From: Enterocytospora artemiae
Taxonomy: Eukaryota > Microsporidia
Length of the DNA: 64,000 nucleotides
Direction: 5' to 3'
Assembly: GCA_038659295.1 (NCBI GenBank)
Contig: JASNGC010000001.1
Location: 620,001 to 684,000 of the forward strand
Shown here: piece after piece, positions 47,170 through 55,298 of the stretch
Layout: every line of letters begins with the position of its first letter
Position numbering within the stretch: the first letter of the stretch is position 1
Program-made: the position numbers and the translations under genes
Notes under the pieces: model-generated
Databases searched by the model: none
What the model was told of the DNA's origin: nothing
The model's input: only the letters and a program-made list of their open reading frames with translations

Positions 47170-47420
47170 TAAATTATACGAACACTGGGCTATTACAAGC
47201 AATTCTTTATAGGGTTTGGTTCCAGATATTTAAATTATTTATTATTTTTAATTTTTTAAAAAATTTGAGTAGAAAGAACAGAGAATTTTCTGGAAAAGTA
47301 TATGGCCAAGAACTATTTATAGGATTCATTATTTATAATAGTCTTAATGAGAAAAATAAATATAAATAATTTTTACTCTTAAAAAATGATTTGCAAATAT
47401 TGATTTATTTCTAATATATA
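47170..47420. other. AT-rich spacer
   Basis: This is 0.25 kb of AT-rich sequence between convergent genes; nothing was recognised. Confidence 0.45.
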
Positions 47421-47699
47421 CTATTGTTGACAAGGTGAGCATATATGATAATTCCTGTATTCCATAATTATTTTAATGATATGTAAGCAGTATTTTTTGT
47501 TACAAGAACAATAAACATTTTTATTTGAAGAAATGAGTTGAAAAGGATTACAAACTTGTTGATAAGGTGGTGATTTTTTTTTATGGATTTCATAATATTT
47601 TACTCCCTTAATCCACTTAATTTCTGTAGCATATTCATGCATTTCTAAAAGATCATCGCCCAAAATCAAAAATGCATGCTTCACATTAAATTCGACCAT
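47421..47699 (-). CDS. SWIM-type zinc-finger protein, SWS1/ZSWIM7-like
   Basis: The 92-residue protein has a compact CxC...CxH motif (C64-S-C66, C71-L-H73) in VYCSCNKKYCLHIIKIIMEY. Before it lies a strand-rich stretch (AFLILGDDLLEMHEYATEIKWIKGVKYYEI) that resembles the region ahead of the SWIM finger in human SWS1/ZSWIM7 ('LKFLFG...ALDLVD...IT......RRVYQV'). SWS1/Shu2 proteins form the Shu complex with Rad51 paralogues and support Rad51 filaments. The gap between CxC and CxH is only four residues, shorter than the 6-25 usually quoted for SWIM. A further CSPC ends the chain. CTCCCTCC precedes the ATG, which supports a real gene. Confidence 0.45.
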   Translation of the reverse strand: MVEFNVKHAFLILGDDLLEMHEYATEIKWIKGVKYYEIHKKKSPPYQQVCNPFQLISSNKNVYCSCNKKYCLHIIKIIMEYRNYHICSPCQQ

Positions 47700-47823
47700 G
47701 GAGGGAGTAGATTGTGACTAGTAATGGAAATGTAAGTAAAAGTTTTTCGATGCTACATAGCATGAAATGTTAATGTGAAAGTACTGGCAACAATTTGGAG
47801 TGTACATTTACTATCACTTAAAA

Positions 47824-48618
47824 TCAAAATTTATAAACATTATCTTCCGTGAACCAGATTTCCTTCAAAAAGCCCGTAAGTTTACCCTGTTGTTTGTCGA
47901 GAGTCTTTGTCCCACATACAGACTTCATCATTTCCAATGGTCCACATACATACACAAAATCATATCGATCAACTCCAATAATAGTTCTCAAGAGATCCAG
48001 ATCTAATTTTCTATAAAAATTATTTTTAAAAGGTGATTTTGTGATAGGTTTTGTTGGCAAGTTTGAGGCATCATTTAGATCGAATTCGGAATTTATATCT
48101 GTGAAATAGTCGGTTTCGTTTTTAAATGGTCTGCTAAATATGTTTGTTATTCTTAGTGTTGGGCCCTCAAGTTTCAATAGTTGATCACACTCAATTATAT
48201 CATTTGGTGTACGGTTTAGGTTAATGAGATGATAAAATGCTGATTTATGGTGATTATTTAAAATTTGGAGCATTGGAGTAATGCCAGTGCCACCAGAAAT
48301 CATCAAGATATTAGAAAATTCATCTTCCTTAAATGTTCTTTTTGGAAAAAAATATTCCACTTTCAATGGATCACCTAAGCATAATCTGTTACAGTATCCA
48401 GAAACTCGACCATTGTCATAAACTTTGACCAAAATGGTTAACCTATTCCGCACTTGTTTAATTGGTGTGTAGGGCCTGGAATCTCCTTCTAAGTTGTAAA
48501 TTCTAATAAATGACGAAATAGGCATCATCGGTAGAGAAACTTCCGACTCTATTTCCAGGACGACTGTATTATAAGTTGTCTGTGACTTGGAGATCAAATG
48601 AAATGTACCAACTGACAT
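47824..48618 (-). CDS. NADH-cytochrome b5 reductase-like flavoprotein
   Basis: This is a ferredoxin-reductase-family enzyme that passes electrons from NAD(P)H through FAD to a haem protein or other acceptor. The 264-residue product has the FAD motif RPYTPI (about 49-54) followed by LVKVYDNGRVSGYCNRLCLGD, the pyridine-nucleotide loop MISGGTGITPMLQIL, and the C-terminal VYVCGPLEMMKSV. The Y in RPYTP and the CGP cysteine are kept. No N-terminal anchor is seen, so it is probably soluble. The longest frame starts at TTG; the ATG at 48618 follows TACCCTCTAAGG. The electron acceptor (cytochrome b5, diphthamide or sterol pathway) cannot be told from sequence. Confidence 0.85.
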   Translation of the reverse strand: MSVGTFHLISKSQTTYNTVVLEIESEVSLPMMPISSFIRIYNLEGDSRPYTPIKQVRNRLTILVKVYDNGRVSGYCNRLCLGDPLKVEYFFPKRTFKEDEFSNILMISGGTGITPMLQILNNHHKSAFYHLINLNRTPNDIIECDQLLKLEGPTLRITNIFSRPFKNETDYFTDINSEFDLNDASNLPTKPITKSPFKNNFYRKLDLDLLRTIIGVDRYDFVYVCGPLEMMKSVCGTKTLDKQQGKLTGFLKEIWFTEDNVYKF

Positions 48619-48963
48619 CCTTAGAGGGTAAAAAAACAAGCTGTAAATTGATTTAAATGTTTAACTTGGTTGGAATAATATTATAATCTTTAATTTTCAA
48701 GTGAAGATAGCTTCAGGGATATAAGCAATAATTCTGAAATTAAGAGAGTTTTTGCGAGGTTATTAATTCTTAACAATCTGAAATTGAGATGCTAGTTCAA
48801 TGAATAATATCAAACCAAATTATCATGCTGTGATTTCTAATTGCTTAAAAGAATAAGTCTACAATATTGGTAAGTTGTAGGCATTGAAGTTATTTTTTAT
48901 AATAATGCTCCTTAATTTTAAGGAGCATTATTATAAAAAATACTCAAAGTTGAGAGTCCTCCA
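48619..48963. other. Divergent intergenic region containing a perfect inverted repeat
   Basis: This is 0.34 kb between the reductase (minus) and Sel1-repeat (plus) starts. Apart from the hairpin at 48891-48942 it is plain AT-rich sequence. Confidence 0.6.
48891..48942. repeat. Perfect 25-bp inverted repeat with 2-nt centre
   Basis: The arms 48891-48915 and 48918-48942 are exact reverse complements around TT at 48916-48917. Each arm contains the core GCTCCTTAA or TTAAGGAGC flanked by an AT-rich stretch (ATAATAAT and the T/A runs). The repeat ends 21 bp before the ATG of the Sel1-repeat gene, so it probably lies in that gene's 5' leader or core promoter and would form a strong hairpin if transcribed. 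Confidence 0.9.
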
Positions 48964-50136
48964 ATGTTTAATTCAAAATATTTGGAGGTTACTGAGGACT
49001 TAAAGCAAGACTTTCAAGAGGCATTTAAATCAGAAAATGAAAAGCAGATATTCTTATTTTTTCGAAAATTCCTAAACTATATAGAAAATGATGATTTGCC
49101 ATATAATAGGACTTTCATCATGGAAAATCCACTAAATAAAAGTCAACAAATGGAATTTTTAAATAGTTTTAATCAAAAATGTCATGATTTTCTGGTGGCA
49201 GAAATACAGAAGGATGATGTAAAGAAAGAATCAAAACGCTTAAAGTCAGATGCATACAATTACATAGGAGTGGGCTATGAGTATGGGTTGTTCAACTTTC
49301 CTAAGAACAAGTTAAAGGCATTTGAAAACTATACAATTTCTGCCCAGCTTTACAATGATTTGGGAACATTTAAATTGGCCCAGTGCTTTGAGGATGGATC
49401 CGGAACAAAGAAAGACTCTAAGAAGGCACTCTGTTTCTACAGATGTGCAGCAAAATTGGGGCTTGCTGATGCTATGCATGCTTATGGAACAATCCTGTGC
49501 AACGGATATGTGGGAGCTGAGCATGATTGTAAGACAGGGTTTTATTACCTAAAGGCAGCCTCTGAACGTTCATCTGTTTTGTGTCCATATCCCCTGTATG
49601 ACTTGGGAATGTATTATGCATCATCTGGTGAAACAGATGAGCCGAGAGACGACAAATATGCACTGGAGGTGTTCAAAAAAGGTGCGGAGTATGGTGATCC
49701 AAACTGTCAGTACAAGCTTGGACAGATTTATGAGTTTGGCGATCTTAGTTGTGAGATAGATCAAGCCAAATCTCTCGAGTATTATATAATGGCTGCGACA
49801 AATGGGCATGTGGATGCACAGGTGAAGATGTCAAGGAATTTTTTGGAGGGAATACCTCCTATTATCAATAGAAACCTTCTCAAATCGTTCAGATGGGCAT
49901 TAAGAGCAGGATCGAAGGGAGAAACACAAGCAACATTCATTTTGGGTGAGTACGCAGAAACAGGAACTGGCACCAAAAAGGATATCCTGCATGCTCTATT
50001 TTGGTTTCAAATATCGGAAAAGTTGGGAAATAAAAAAGCAAATATAAAGGTAGCACAGTTAACAAAAGACGTGTTAAAAATTGATACTGGTGCAGACATT
50101 CCAACCCCATGTTGTGGATCTTTCCTATGCTGGTGA
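48964..50136 (+). CDS. Sel1-repeat protein (Skt5/Chs4- or Hrd3-like)
   Basis: The 390-residue protein has an N-terminal unique region (1-95) and about six Sel1-like repeats (96-375), with the usual spacing of A..G...A...L...Y..G. Examples are LGTFKLAQCFEDGSGTKKDS, KKALCFYRCAAKLGLADAMH, YGDPNCQYKLGQIYEFGDL and ETQATFILGEYAETGTGTKKD. Such repeats scaffold complexes: Skt5/Chs4 activates chitin synthase, and Hrd3/SEL1L works in ER-associated degradation. No signal peptide or membrane span is present, which speaks against Hrd3. The C-terminus ends PCCGSFLCW, a cysteine cluster that could be lipid-modified, as the C-terminus of Chs4 is. Start ATG 48964 follows GTCCTCCA. Confidence 0.75.
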   Translation: MFNSKYLEVTEDLKQDFQEAFKSENEKQIFLFFRKFLNYIENDDLPYNRTFIMENPLNKSQQMEFLNSFNQKCHDFLVAEIQKDDVKKESKRLKSDAYNYIGVGYEYGLFNFPKNKLKAFENYTISAQLYNDLGTFKLAQCFEDGSGTKKDSKKALCFYRCAAKLGLADAMHAYGTILCNGYVGAEHDCKTGFYYLKAASERSSVLCPYPLYDLGMYYASSGETDEPRDDKYALEVFKKGAEYGDPNCQYKLGQIYEFGDLSCEIDQAKSLEYYIMAATNGHVDAQVKMSRNFLEGIPPIINRNLLKSFRWALRAGSKGETQATFILGEYAETGTGTKKDILHALFWFQISEKLGNKKANIKVAQLTKDVLKIDTGADIPTPCCGSFLCW

Positions 50137-50385
50137 TGAATAAAAACATAATCTAATGTCTAATAAAAACCAGCTAGTTTAAAAATTTCTATAACAATAA
50201 TACTATTTTTAAAGAAGGAACCCGCATTTTAAATTCAACGAAAAATACTTTGATAATTCCTTAATATTCAATGGTAATAGCAAAGTATTATGGAGATTGG
50301 AACACGAATTTCGTTGGATTAATTTTTAATCAATGAAAACATTGCTTCTATAGTAACCAATTAATAGAAAATTTGACAGCTTGGC

Positions 50386-50703
50386 TTATTTTGATTCTGA
50401 TACCCTACCTTTTATCAAATGATCTATTAGACCAAAGTCATGAGTGTAAGGCACATTTAAAATAATCTCATAGTCATTTTTTCCAACCAATGGAACTGGC
50501 AGATCTTTGATTATACGAATTTTGCTTTTTGCTCCTAAATTATTCCACTTGGTAAAATACAGTACTATTTCACATGCTGCATTCTTCAACAGAGATTTCT
50601 GCAGATAGCTTTCTTTATTTTTTGGTTCTTCAACAGTCTGTGAGTATAAAGAACGTGAAATATTAACTGTCGTGATGACCTCATATATTCCTGCCTTGAT
50701 CAT
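50386..50703 (-). CDS. Small uncharacterised protein
   Basis: The 105-residue protein is not recognised. It reads as alternating strands and helices: IYEVITTVNISRSLYSQ, a helix KSLLKNAACEIVLYFTKW, KIRIIKDLPVPL, and YEIILNVPYTHDFGLIDHLIKG. This is like a small alpha/beta domain rather than low-complexity sequence. There is no signal or membrane span. AACCCAGA directly before the ATG supports the gene. Confidence 0.6.
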   Translation of the reverse strand: MIKAGIYEVITTVNISRSLYSQTVEEPKNKESYLQKSLLKNAACEIVLYFTKWNNLGAKSKIRIIKDLPVPLVGKNDYEIILNVPYTHDFGLIDHLIKGRVSESK

Positions 50704-50950
50704 TCTGGGTTTTTCGAAATTATTTTTAGTTAAAGAAAAAGTAATATTATTGTAAAAAATATTAATTGAACTACTAATAATATTTCTGGTTTTACAGAAA
50801 CACTAGTTATTTTCTTTAGATGTGAGAAACAATGAAGGCATAAACAACTACTGTCAAACAACAATTTGTTGGGTACCCTTAAATTTAATCCTATTCAGTA
50901 CCTTTCTCAGTCCCAAAATGACTCTAAAGAAAATAATTTATCACATAAAT

Positions 50951-52375
50951 TTATTTAAAAAAATCACGTAAAAACATCTGAATTTCTTTCTTTCTTTTCG
51001 ATTTAATTTCTATCTTCATGTCATTTTCCTTTGACGACCACTCCGAAACAAATTCCATGAATTCACGAATGGGTAAATCTACATAAACTTTTTTGGAGGA
51101 ATTTTGTGTTTTCATAAGTTCCACTCCAATAAAAAACGTTGTTGAAACATTCTCTGAATTGGATGTCCTAAATGGCTTTGGAAATGGAACAGCGGCAGAG
51201 ATATCTTCGACGCTTTCCAACTTAGTGCTTAGAATTCTAATCTTAGACTCTATAAACCCTTCCCAGGATTTAAAATGATCTGGGTCCGAGGCGCAAATTG
51301 TAACCTCTATGAAAATTTTATAATTTCTAAAGAAATTTGTTCCCTCGAATATGTTTTCAAACGGCTCACCTTTCTTCAAAATCTCATTCGCTCTAGAAAA
51401 TTCTGAATTGATTAAATTGAATGTACTCTGCGTGACATTATGTGTGGAACACATGGATGGATATGCTGGAGTAACAACAGGCATTTTATGGTACTTGTCA
51501 GCCATATACGTTGAAGGATCCCAAACCTTCATATTAAAATTATGATCTACAATGTTCTTTAATAAAACTGGAGTGGGCCATTTCCAATCAGAATATATTT
51601 CAAAATACTTCTTCAAAATGTCGAATGCACAATAGTTTGGATACATCTGACAAACTCTTGCTGTGGAAATAGAAAACGCTACACCTCCGAAATATCCATA
51701 TGTATTTCCGTAAATAAATCTCCTTTTAGCCCAAAATTTGATCGCACGAAGTGCCGTATGAAATTCACCAGTGTTCGGAACCAAATTTAGCATTGCGTCG
51801 GTTACTCTAGAACCATTTAGGCTTAGGATACATTTTTCATCCATAGATTTTAGAATTGCATCATTCAAAAGACTAATATTATCATCGATTACCGGCAGAT
51901 TAAGCCTTGACATTGTCAAATCGATGGGGATTCCATGATATTTCATCTTGATTATGGGAACATATGCTTCTTCTATCTTACTAAGCTCAGTAATATTCTC
52001 ATCTTCTCTTAACTTGTCATAGAAAACCGTAAAAAAATCTTTTCTCAGTACATGGCGAGGAACTACACAAAGTGCATCAATATCGGCCCCTTTGTCGTGG
52101 ACTCCGAGTCTATAGGACCCAAAAGTAAATATCTTTCCACCATATGATTTACCAGCTCCACTTTCCTCCGACGGAGCTGTTTGATTGACAAACTGCTTTA
52201 CCAAAAAATCTAATTTTCCTAAAACTCTTTCTCTGGTTCTTCCCTCATCATCAGACTCAAAGAAATCAGATTCGTGCAAGTATCTAACGAGCGATCTGGT
52301 TCTATCAATTGAATCCTCGGCGCTTTTTTCCAAAGTTACTGGTCCAGTAATGCCATACTTTGGATTTGAGGCCAT
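50951..52375 (-). CDS. PAP1: Poly(A) polymerase
   Basis: This enzyme adds the poly(A) tail to cleaved pre-mRNA in the nucleus. The 474-residue protein is the conserved core. It opens with KYGITGPVTLEKSAEDSI, followed by the nucleotidyltransferase motif FGSYRLGVHDKGADIDALCV with D98 and D100, and the third aspartate in IPIDLTMSRL (D152). The central domain is recognisable in KFWAKRRFIYGNTYGYFGGVAFSI, and an RNA-binding RRM-like C-terminal part follows. The Ser/Lys-rich regulatory C-terminus of animal PAPs is missing, giving a yeast-like but shorter enzyme. CCCC before the ATG at 52375 sets the start. Confidence 0.95.
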   Translation of the reverse strand: MASNPKYGITGPVTLEKSAEDSIDRTRSLVRYLHESDFFESDDEGRTRERVLGKLDFLVKQFVNQTAPSEESGAGKSYGGKIFTFGSYRLGVHDKGADIDALCVVPRHVLRKDFFTVFYDKLREDENITELSKIEEAYVPIIKMKYHGIPIDLTMSRLNLPVIDDNISLLNDAILKSMDEKCILSLNGSRVTDAMLNLVPNTGEFHTALRAIKFWAKRRFIYGNTYGYFGGVAFSISTARVCQMYPNYCAFDILKKYFEIYSDWKWPTPVLLKNIVDHNFNMKVWDPSTYMADKYHKMPVVTPAYPSMCSTHNVTQSTFNLINSEFSRANEILKKGEPFENIFEGTNFFRNYKIFIEVTICASDPDHFKSWEGFIESKIRILSTKLESVEDISAAVPFPKPFRTSNSENVSTTFFIGVELMKTQNSSKKVYVDLPIREFMEFVSEWSSKENDMKIEIKSKRKKEIQMFLRDFFK

Positions 52376-52724
52376 TGAGGGGAACAAAAAATGAATTTTG
52401 AGAAACGATTTAAATATTTATAGCAGCAGATTGAGTTAAATATAATGAGGATATTTGTTTTAATATGAATAGATTGTGATATTGCCACAAGATCTATACC
52501 TGATATATATTTAAAGAAGAATTATGAAAAATCTCTAAAGCTACTGTCTATTGCATTAATAATTAGATCTCTAATGAATCCTTCAATTGGTTGAAAAGCA
52601 TTTAGAAGACTTTATATGGCTAGTAATCGAACCAATTACATTGTTTAACAGAATCAGATGCCTACATGCCGGCTATTAACTGTATTTTTAACCTTCTACT
52701 AATTTTATAAATGATTTAGCCCAT
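52376..52724. other. Divergent intergenic region
   Basis: This 0.35 kb holds the upstream regions of PAP1 and EDC3; nothing else is seen. Confidence 0.5.
52379..52382 (-). promoter_or_regulatory. C-run start signal of PAP1
   Basis: CCCC lies three bases before the ATG at 52375 (minus strand). It excludes the longer frame that begins at TTG 52387. Confidence 0.55.
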
Positions 52725-53669
52725 ATGGACTCATTTGTTGGAGAGATGGTCTTGGTTCAAACTAAAACAGGGAAGTTAAAAGGTATTCTTCTGGCTGCGG
52801 AAATAAATGAAGGATTTATTAGGATAAAGGAAAAATTGAGCAATTCAATCAAGGAGATTAAATTTGAAGATATCATAGACTTAAATCCAGTAGAAAATAA
52901 AAAGTTTAAAGGAACAGATCAAATTTTAGGAATAGGAGAAAATAAGAAGAACAATGCCATTGGTGATGAAGGAAAGGCTTCAAGAGAGGTCTCTACTACA
53001 ACTCGGTTAGTTGAAGCGTCCAAGAGTGATTCCCTGGAGAGTAATGGCTTTGAGATCAATGTGAAAGGACAGTTGGGTGAAAAGAAAATGTATGAACTGT
53101 TTTACGATGCTTTTACAAAATATGGCCCATTTGAAGATCAGTTTATTTTTCATGCAGCATTAAATTTGACTAAGTTTCATAAATTAACCAAAAAGCCATC
53201 ATTCAAGATAATTATAGGTTCTGATGATATTTTTGGACGTATTGGTCTATGTACTGCAAGGATTCTCAAGGAGCGAGTTACAGAGTCATCTGTTTCTGTT
53301 ACCTGTGATATTACAGATTTGAGGACACTTAAATACATCAATAGTTTTGAAAATTCAGGAGGTGAATTTGATGAAATAAGCTCTGAGGCTAGTTTTGCAT
53401 TCACCATATTTGCTTGTAGCCGTCATGCCTGCTTTGATGTAATATCAAATTCTCAGAGTTCTCATGTGATTGTACTAGATTTACCCTCCAAACCTCTTCA
53501 TTTCAAAGAAAATATTGTAGGTATTGGATTTGGTTATGTGCCAGAGAACTATAGAAATAGTACTAAAGGTCACTATTTCATATTTGATATGACATTTCCC
53601 AGAATACTCTCCCAAAAGTATGATGTAGAAATAAGCAGTTCGGAGTTTGTAGTGAAAAGACCAATATAA
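52725..53669 (+). CDS. EDC3: Edc3-like mRNA decapping activator (LSm + YjeF_N)
   Basis: Edc3 stimulates Dcp1-Dcp2 decapping and scaffolds P-bodies. The 314-residue protein has an N-terminal LSm-like domain (1-55): FVGEMVLVQTKTGKLKGILL, then NEGFIRIKEKLSNSIKEIKF, with the LSm order of strands. A polar linker (56-115) follows. The C-terminal Rossmann-type domain (about 118-314) contains FKIIIGSDDIFGRIGLCTARILKER, comparable to the YjeF_N 'vlvlcGpGnnGgdGl.aaRhL' motif. The FDF motif of the linker is not evident. The glycine-rich loop is degraded, as in eukaryotic Edc3, which is not an epimerase. It is roughly half the length of yeast Edc3. CCC precedes the ATG by three bases. Confidence 0.65.
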   Translation: MDSFVGEMVLVQTKTGKLKGILLAAEINEGFIRIKEKLSNSIKEIKFEDIIDLNPVENKKFKGTDQILGIGENKKNNAIGDEGKASREVSTTTRLVEASKSDSLESNGFEINVKGQLGEKKMYELFYDAFTKYGPFEDQFIFHAALNLTKFHKLTKKPSFKIIIGSDDIFGRIGLCTARILKERVTESSVSVTCDITDLRTLKYINSFENSGGEFDEISSEASFAFTIFACSRHACFDVISNSQSSHVIVLDLPSKPLHFKENIVGIGFGYVPENYRNSTKGHYFIFDMTFPRILSQKYDVEISSSEFVVKRPI

Positions 53670-54525
53670 ATAATAGATGGTTATAACAATAATTTACTTA
53701 ATTTATGATATACTTACCAACAACTCAATTTGCAGGGATGGGTGTAGTGTTTAATAAATGATCCAAATCAAAGTCGATGCATATTTTTAAAATCCTACGT
53801 ATATACTTTATTGAAAAACACACATTGATCTAAGATACATGCTTTAAAGTAATGGCCTTTGTTCATGCCATATAAGTGGATTAACGGTGAACAAATGTTA
53901 TTTTGAAATAGTTCTTGCCATGTATATCGATTCCGGTTTTCTAAATGACCACGGTGGTATCAGTCGGTAGATATATTAATTATAAAAACTTAATATTTAC
54001 TATTTGATAAATAATACTCATGTAAATATTATAGTAAAGGCTACTATATATTCAAAAAGTGCAAGGTACATTAATTTTAAACTTACTTTTAGATACTATT
54101 TGTGAGTTTATTTAAGCATGAATAAACTGAGATATCATCTCCTTTCTAATTATTTATAATATAGACAGTGATATCTGATGAGTACAATCCTAATTTATTT
54201 TTATTTTTGGGAATTCTGTATTTAAGAATTCCCTCCTTTTCCATTGATTCTCCTTGGTAATTTAAAAAAACAAAAGAGTCTGAATAGAAACATAGAAAAA
54301 ATAAACATGTAAATACCTGAATATTTCAAGGGTAGATGGTTGCATAGATTATGGCCCGTGCTAGCGTATGTAAATATCTGTTTTTGGACCATGCCATTTC
54401 CTATTGGAGTACTTGCTTTTCCTAAGCTTCTATTTAGACTCTTTTGTTTATTTGGAGGGAAAAGGAGAAGGCGAGTTTCCCTCCAAATAAAATTATAAAA
54501 ATAAAATACATTGTGACCCCCATAT
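53670..54525. other. Long intergenic region with two hairpins
   Basis: This is 0.86 kb without a supported gene. A minus-strand frame at 54222-54629 overlaps the histone gene and looks like a shadow. The region contains a 9-bp inverted repeat (GGGAATTCT 54209-54217, AGAATTCCC 54225-54233) and the 16-bp one at 54447-54491. Confidence 0.5.
54447..54491. repeat. 16-bp perfect inverted repeat upstream of histone H2A
   Basis: The arms 54447-54462 (TTTATTTGGAGGGAAA) and 54476-54491 (TTTCCCTCCAAATAAA) are exact reverse complements with a 13-nt purine-rich loop. It ends 34 bp before the H2A ATG, so it is placed like a promoter or leader hairpin rather than the 3' stem-loop of metazoan histone mRNAs. 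Confidence 0.85.
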
Positions 54526-54876
54526 ATGTCTGGTAAAAGTGGAAAAAGAGACATTAAGAAGTCTTCCAGTGGTGAAAAAAGCAGCTTGTTCTTTAAGCAA
54601 ACCCAGATCAAAAGAGTAATGAAGCACATGACAAATATGAGAATTTCGAAAGATTCACAGATCGCTATCTCCTCTGCATTGGCTTATGTAATTCTTGAAA
54701 TATTGGATGGAGCGAAGAACGTTGCTTTATCGGATGGAAAAAAGAAGATGTCTCCAAGACATCTGAATTCGGCAATTACATCTGATATGGAGTTAAGCAC
54801 ACTTTTGAAGAATGTTGTTATTCAATCCGGTGGTTGTAGGAATTTTTCTTTGCCTGAGGTTACAAGAAAAAACTAA
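54526..54876 (+). CDS. H2A: Histone H2A (divergent)
   Basis: The 116-residue protein is a histone fold of the H2A type. It has a Lys/Ser-rich tail (1-28), IKRVMKHMTNMRISKDSQIAISSALAYVILEIL, and KKKMSPRHLNSAITSDMELSTLL, which matches the diagnostic H2A PRHLxxAIxxDxEL, followed by a docking-domain segment VIQSGGCRNFSLPEV. The order and spacing fit H2A or H2A.Z without indels in the core. Of the acidic-patch residues, E61, E64 (as Asp), D90 and E92 equivalents are kept, but the E56 and E91 equivalents are Ala and Met. The common canonical docking sequence is lost, so canonical versus variant cannot be decided. CCCCC (54517-54521) precedes the ATG. Confidence 0.85.
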   Translation: MSGKSGKRDIKKSSSGEKSSLFFKQTQIKRVMKHMTNMRISKDSQIAISSALAYVILEILDGAKNVALSDGKKKMSPRHLNSAITSDMELSTLLKNVVIQSGGCRNFSLPEVTRKN

Positions 54877-55298
54877 ATAAATAAAGTTAGTGATTTTTAA
54901 GGCATGAATCTTTGTTTTTTCTTTGGGTCGATCACTTCGGAGCATATTTTATTTGTGTGAGGGGTTGAAGATGTTGAGGTATTTTGCTTATAATCGTTGC
55001 TGAGTAGGATTTGCCTACGGGATTGTCTAGTTTGATTTACTATTATCTTTCTGAGATTTTGGCAAATGCCTTACTTCAATAAGGGCTCAGTTTCAAATAT
55101 AGAGAAGATCAGCTTCGTTCTTGTGAAATAATCAATAATTCGATTTTTTTGGGTGATAGGTGATTACATTGCTACTAATTGGTGACTTTCGACTATATTA
55201 CCAGGCTGAATAGATTTATCCACAGCAAAATATCTCTTCCAACTTAAGATATGAAATCTTAATGGTAAAATATTTTTTTGTTTTTTTGTCCTTGAAAA
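54877..55298. other. Intergenic region with raised G+C and no ORF
   Basis: This 0.42 kb lies between H2A and HIRA. By hand count 54901-55020 is about 40% G+C, more than usual spacers, yet no frame of 60 codons exists on either strand. It includes short stems such as GTAGG/CCTAC (55005-55019) and GGCA/TGCC. It could hold a structured RNA or simply an H2A 3' UTR. No snRNA, SRP or RNase P consensus could be confirmed. Confidence 0.35.

Noticed and set aside
52600..52660. AATCGAACC as a possible tRNA T-arm
   Set aside because: No acceptor, D or anticodon stems could be folded around it.
54222..54629. 135-codon minus ORF overlapping histone H2A
   Set aside because: It depends on antisense H2A sequence and the inverted repeat; no start signal and no domain.
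54918..54950. U6-like CACTTCGG...GCATAT start
   Set aside because: The invariant ACAGAGA box and downstream U6 core are absent.
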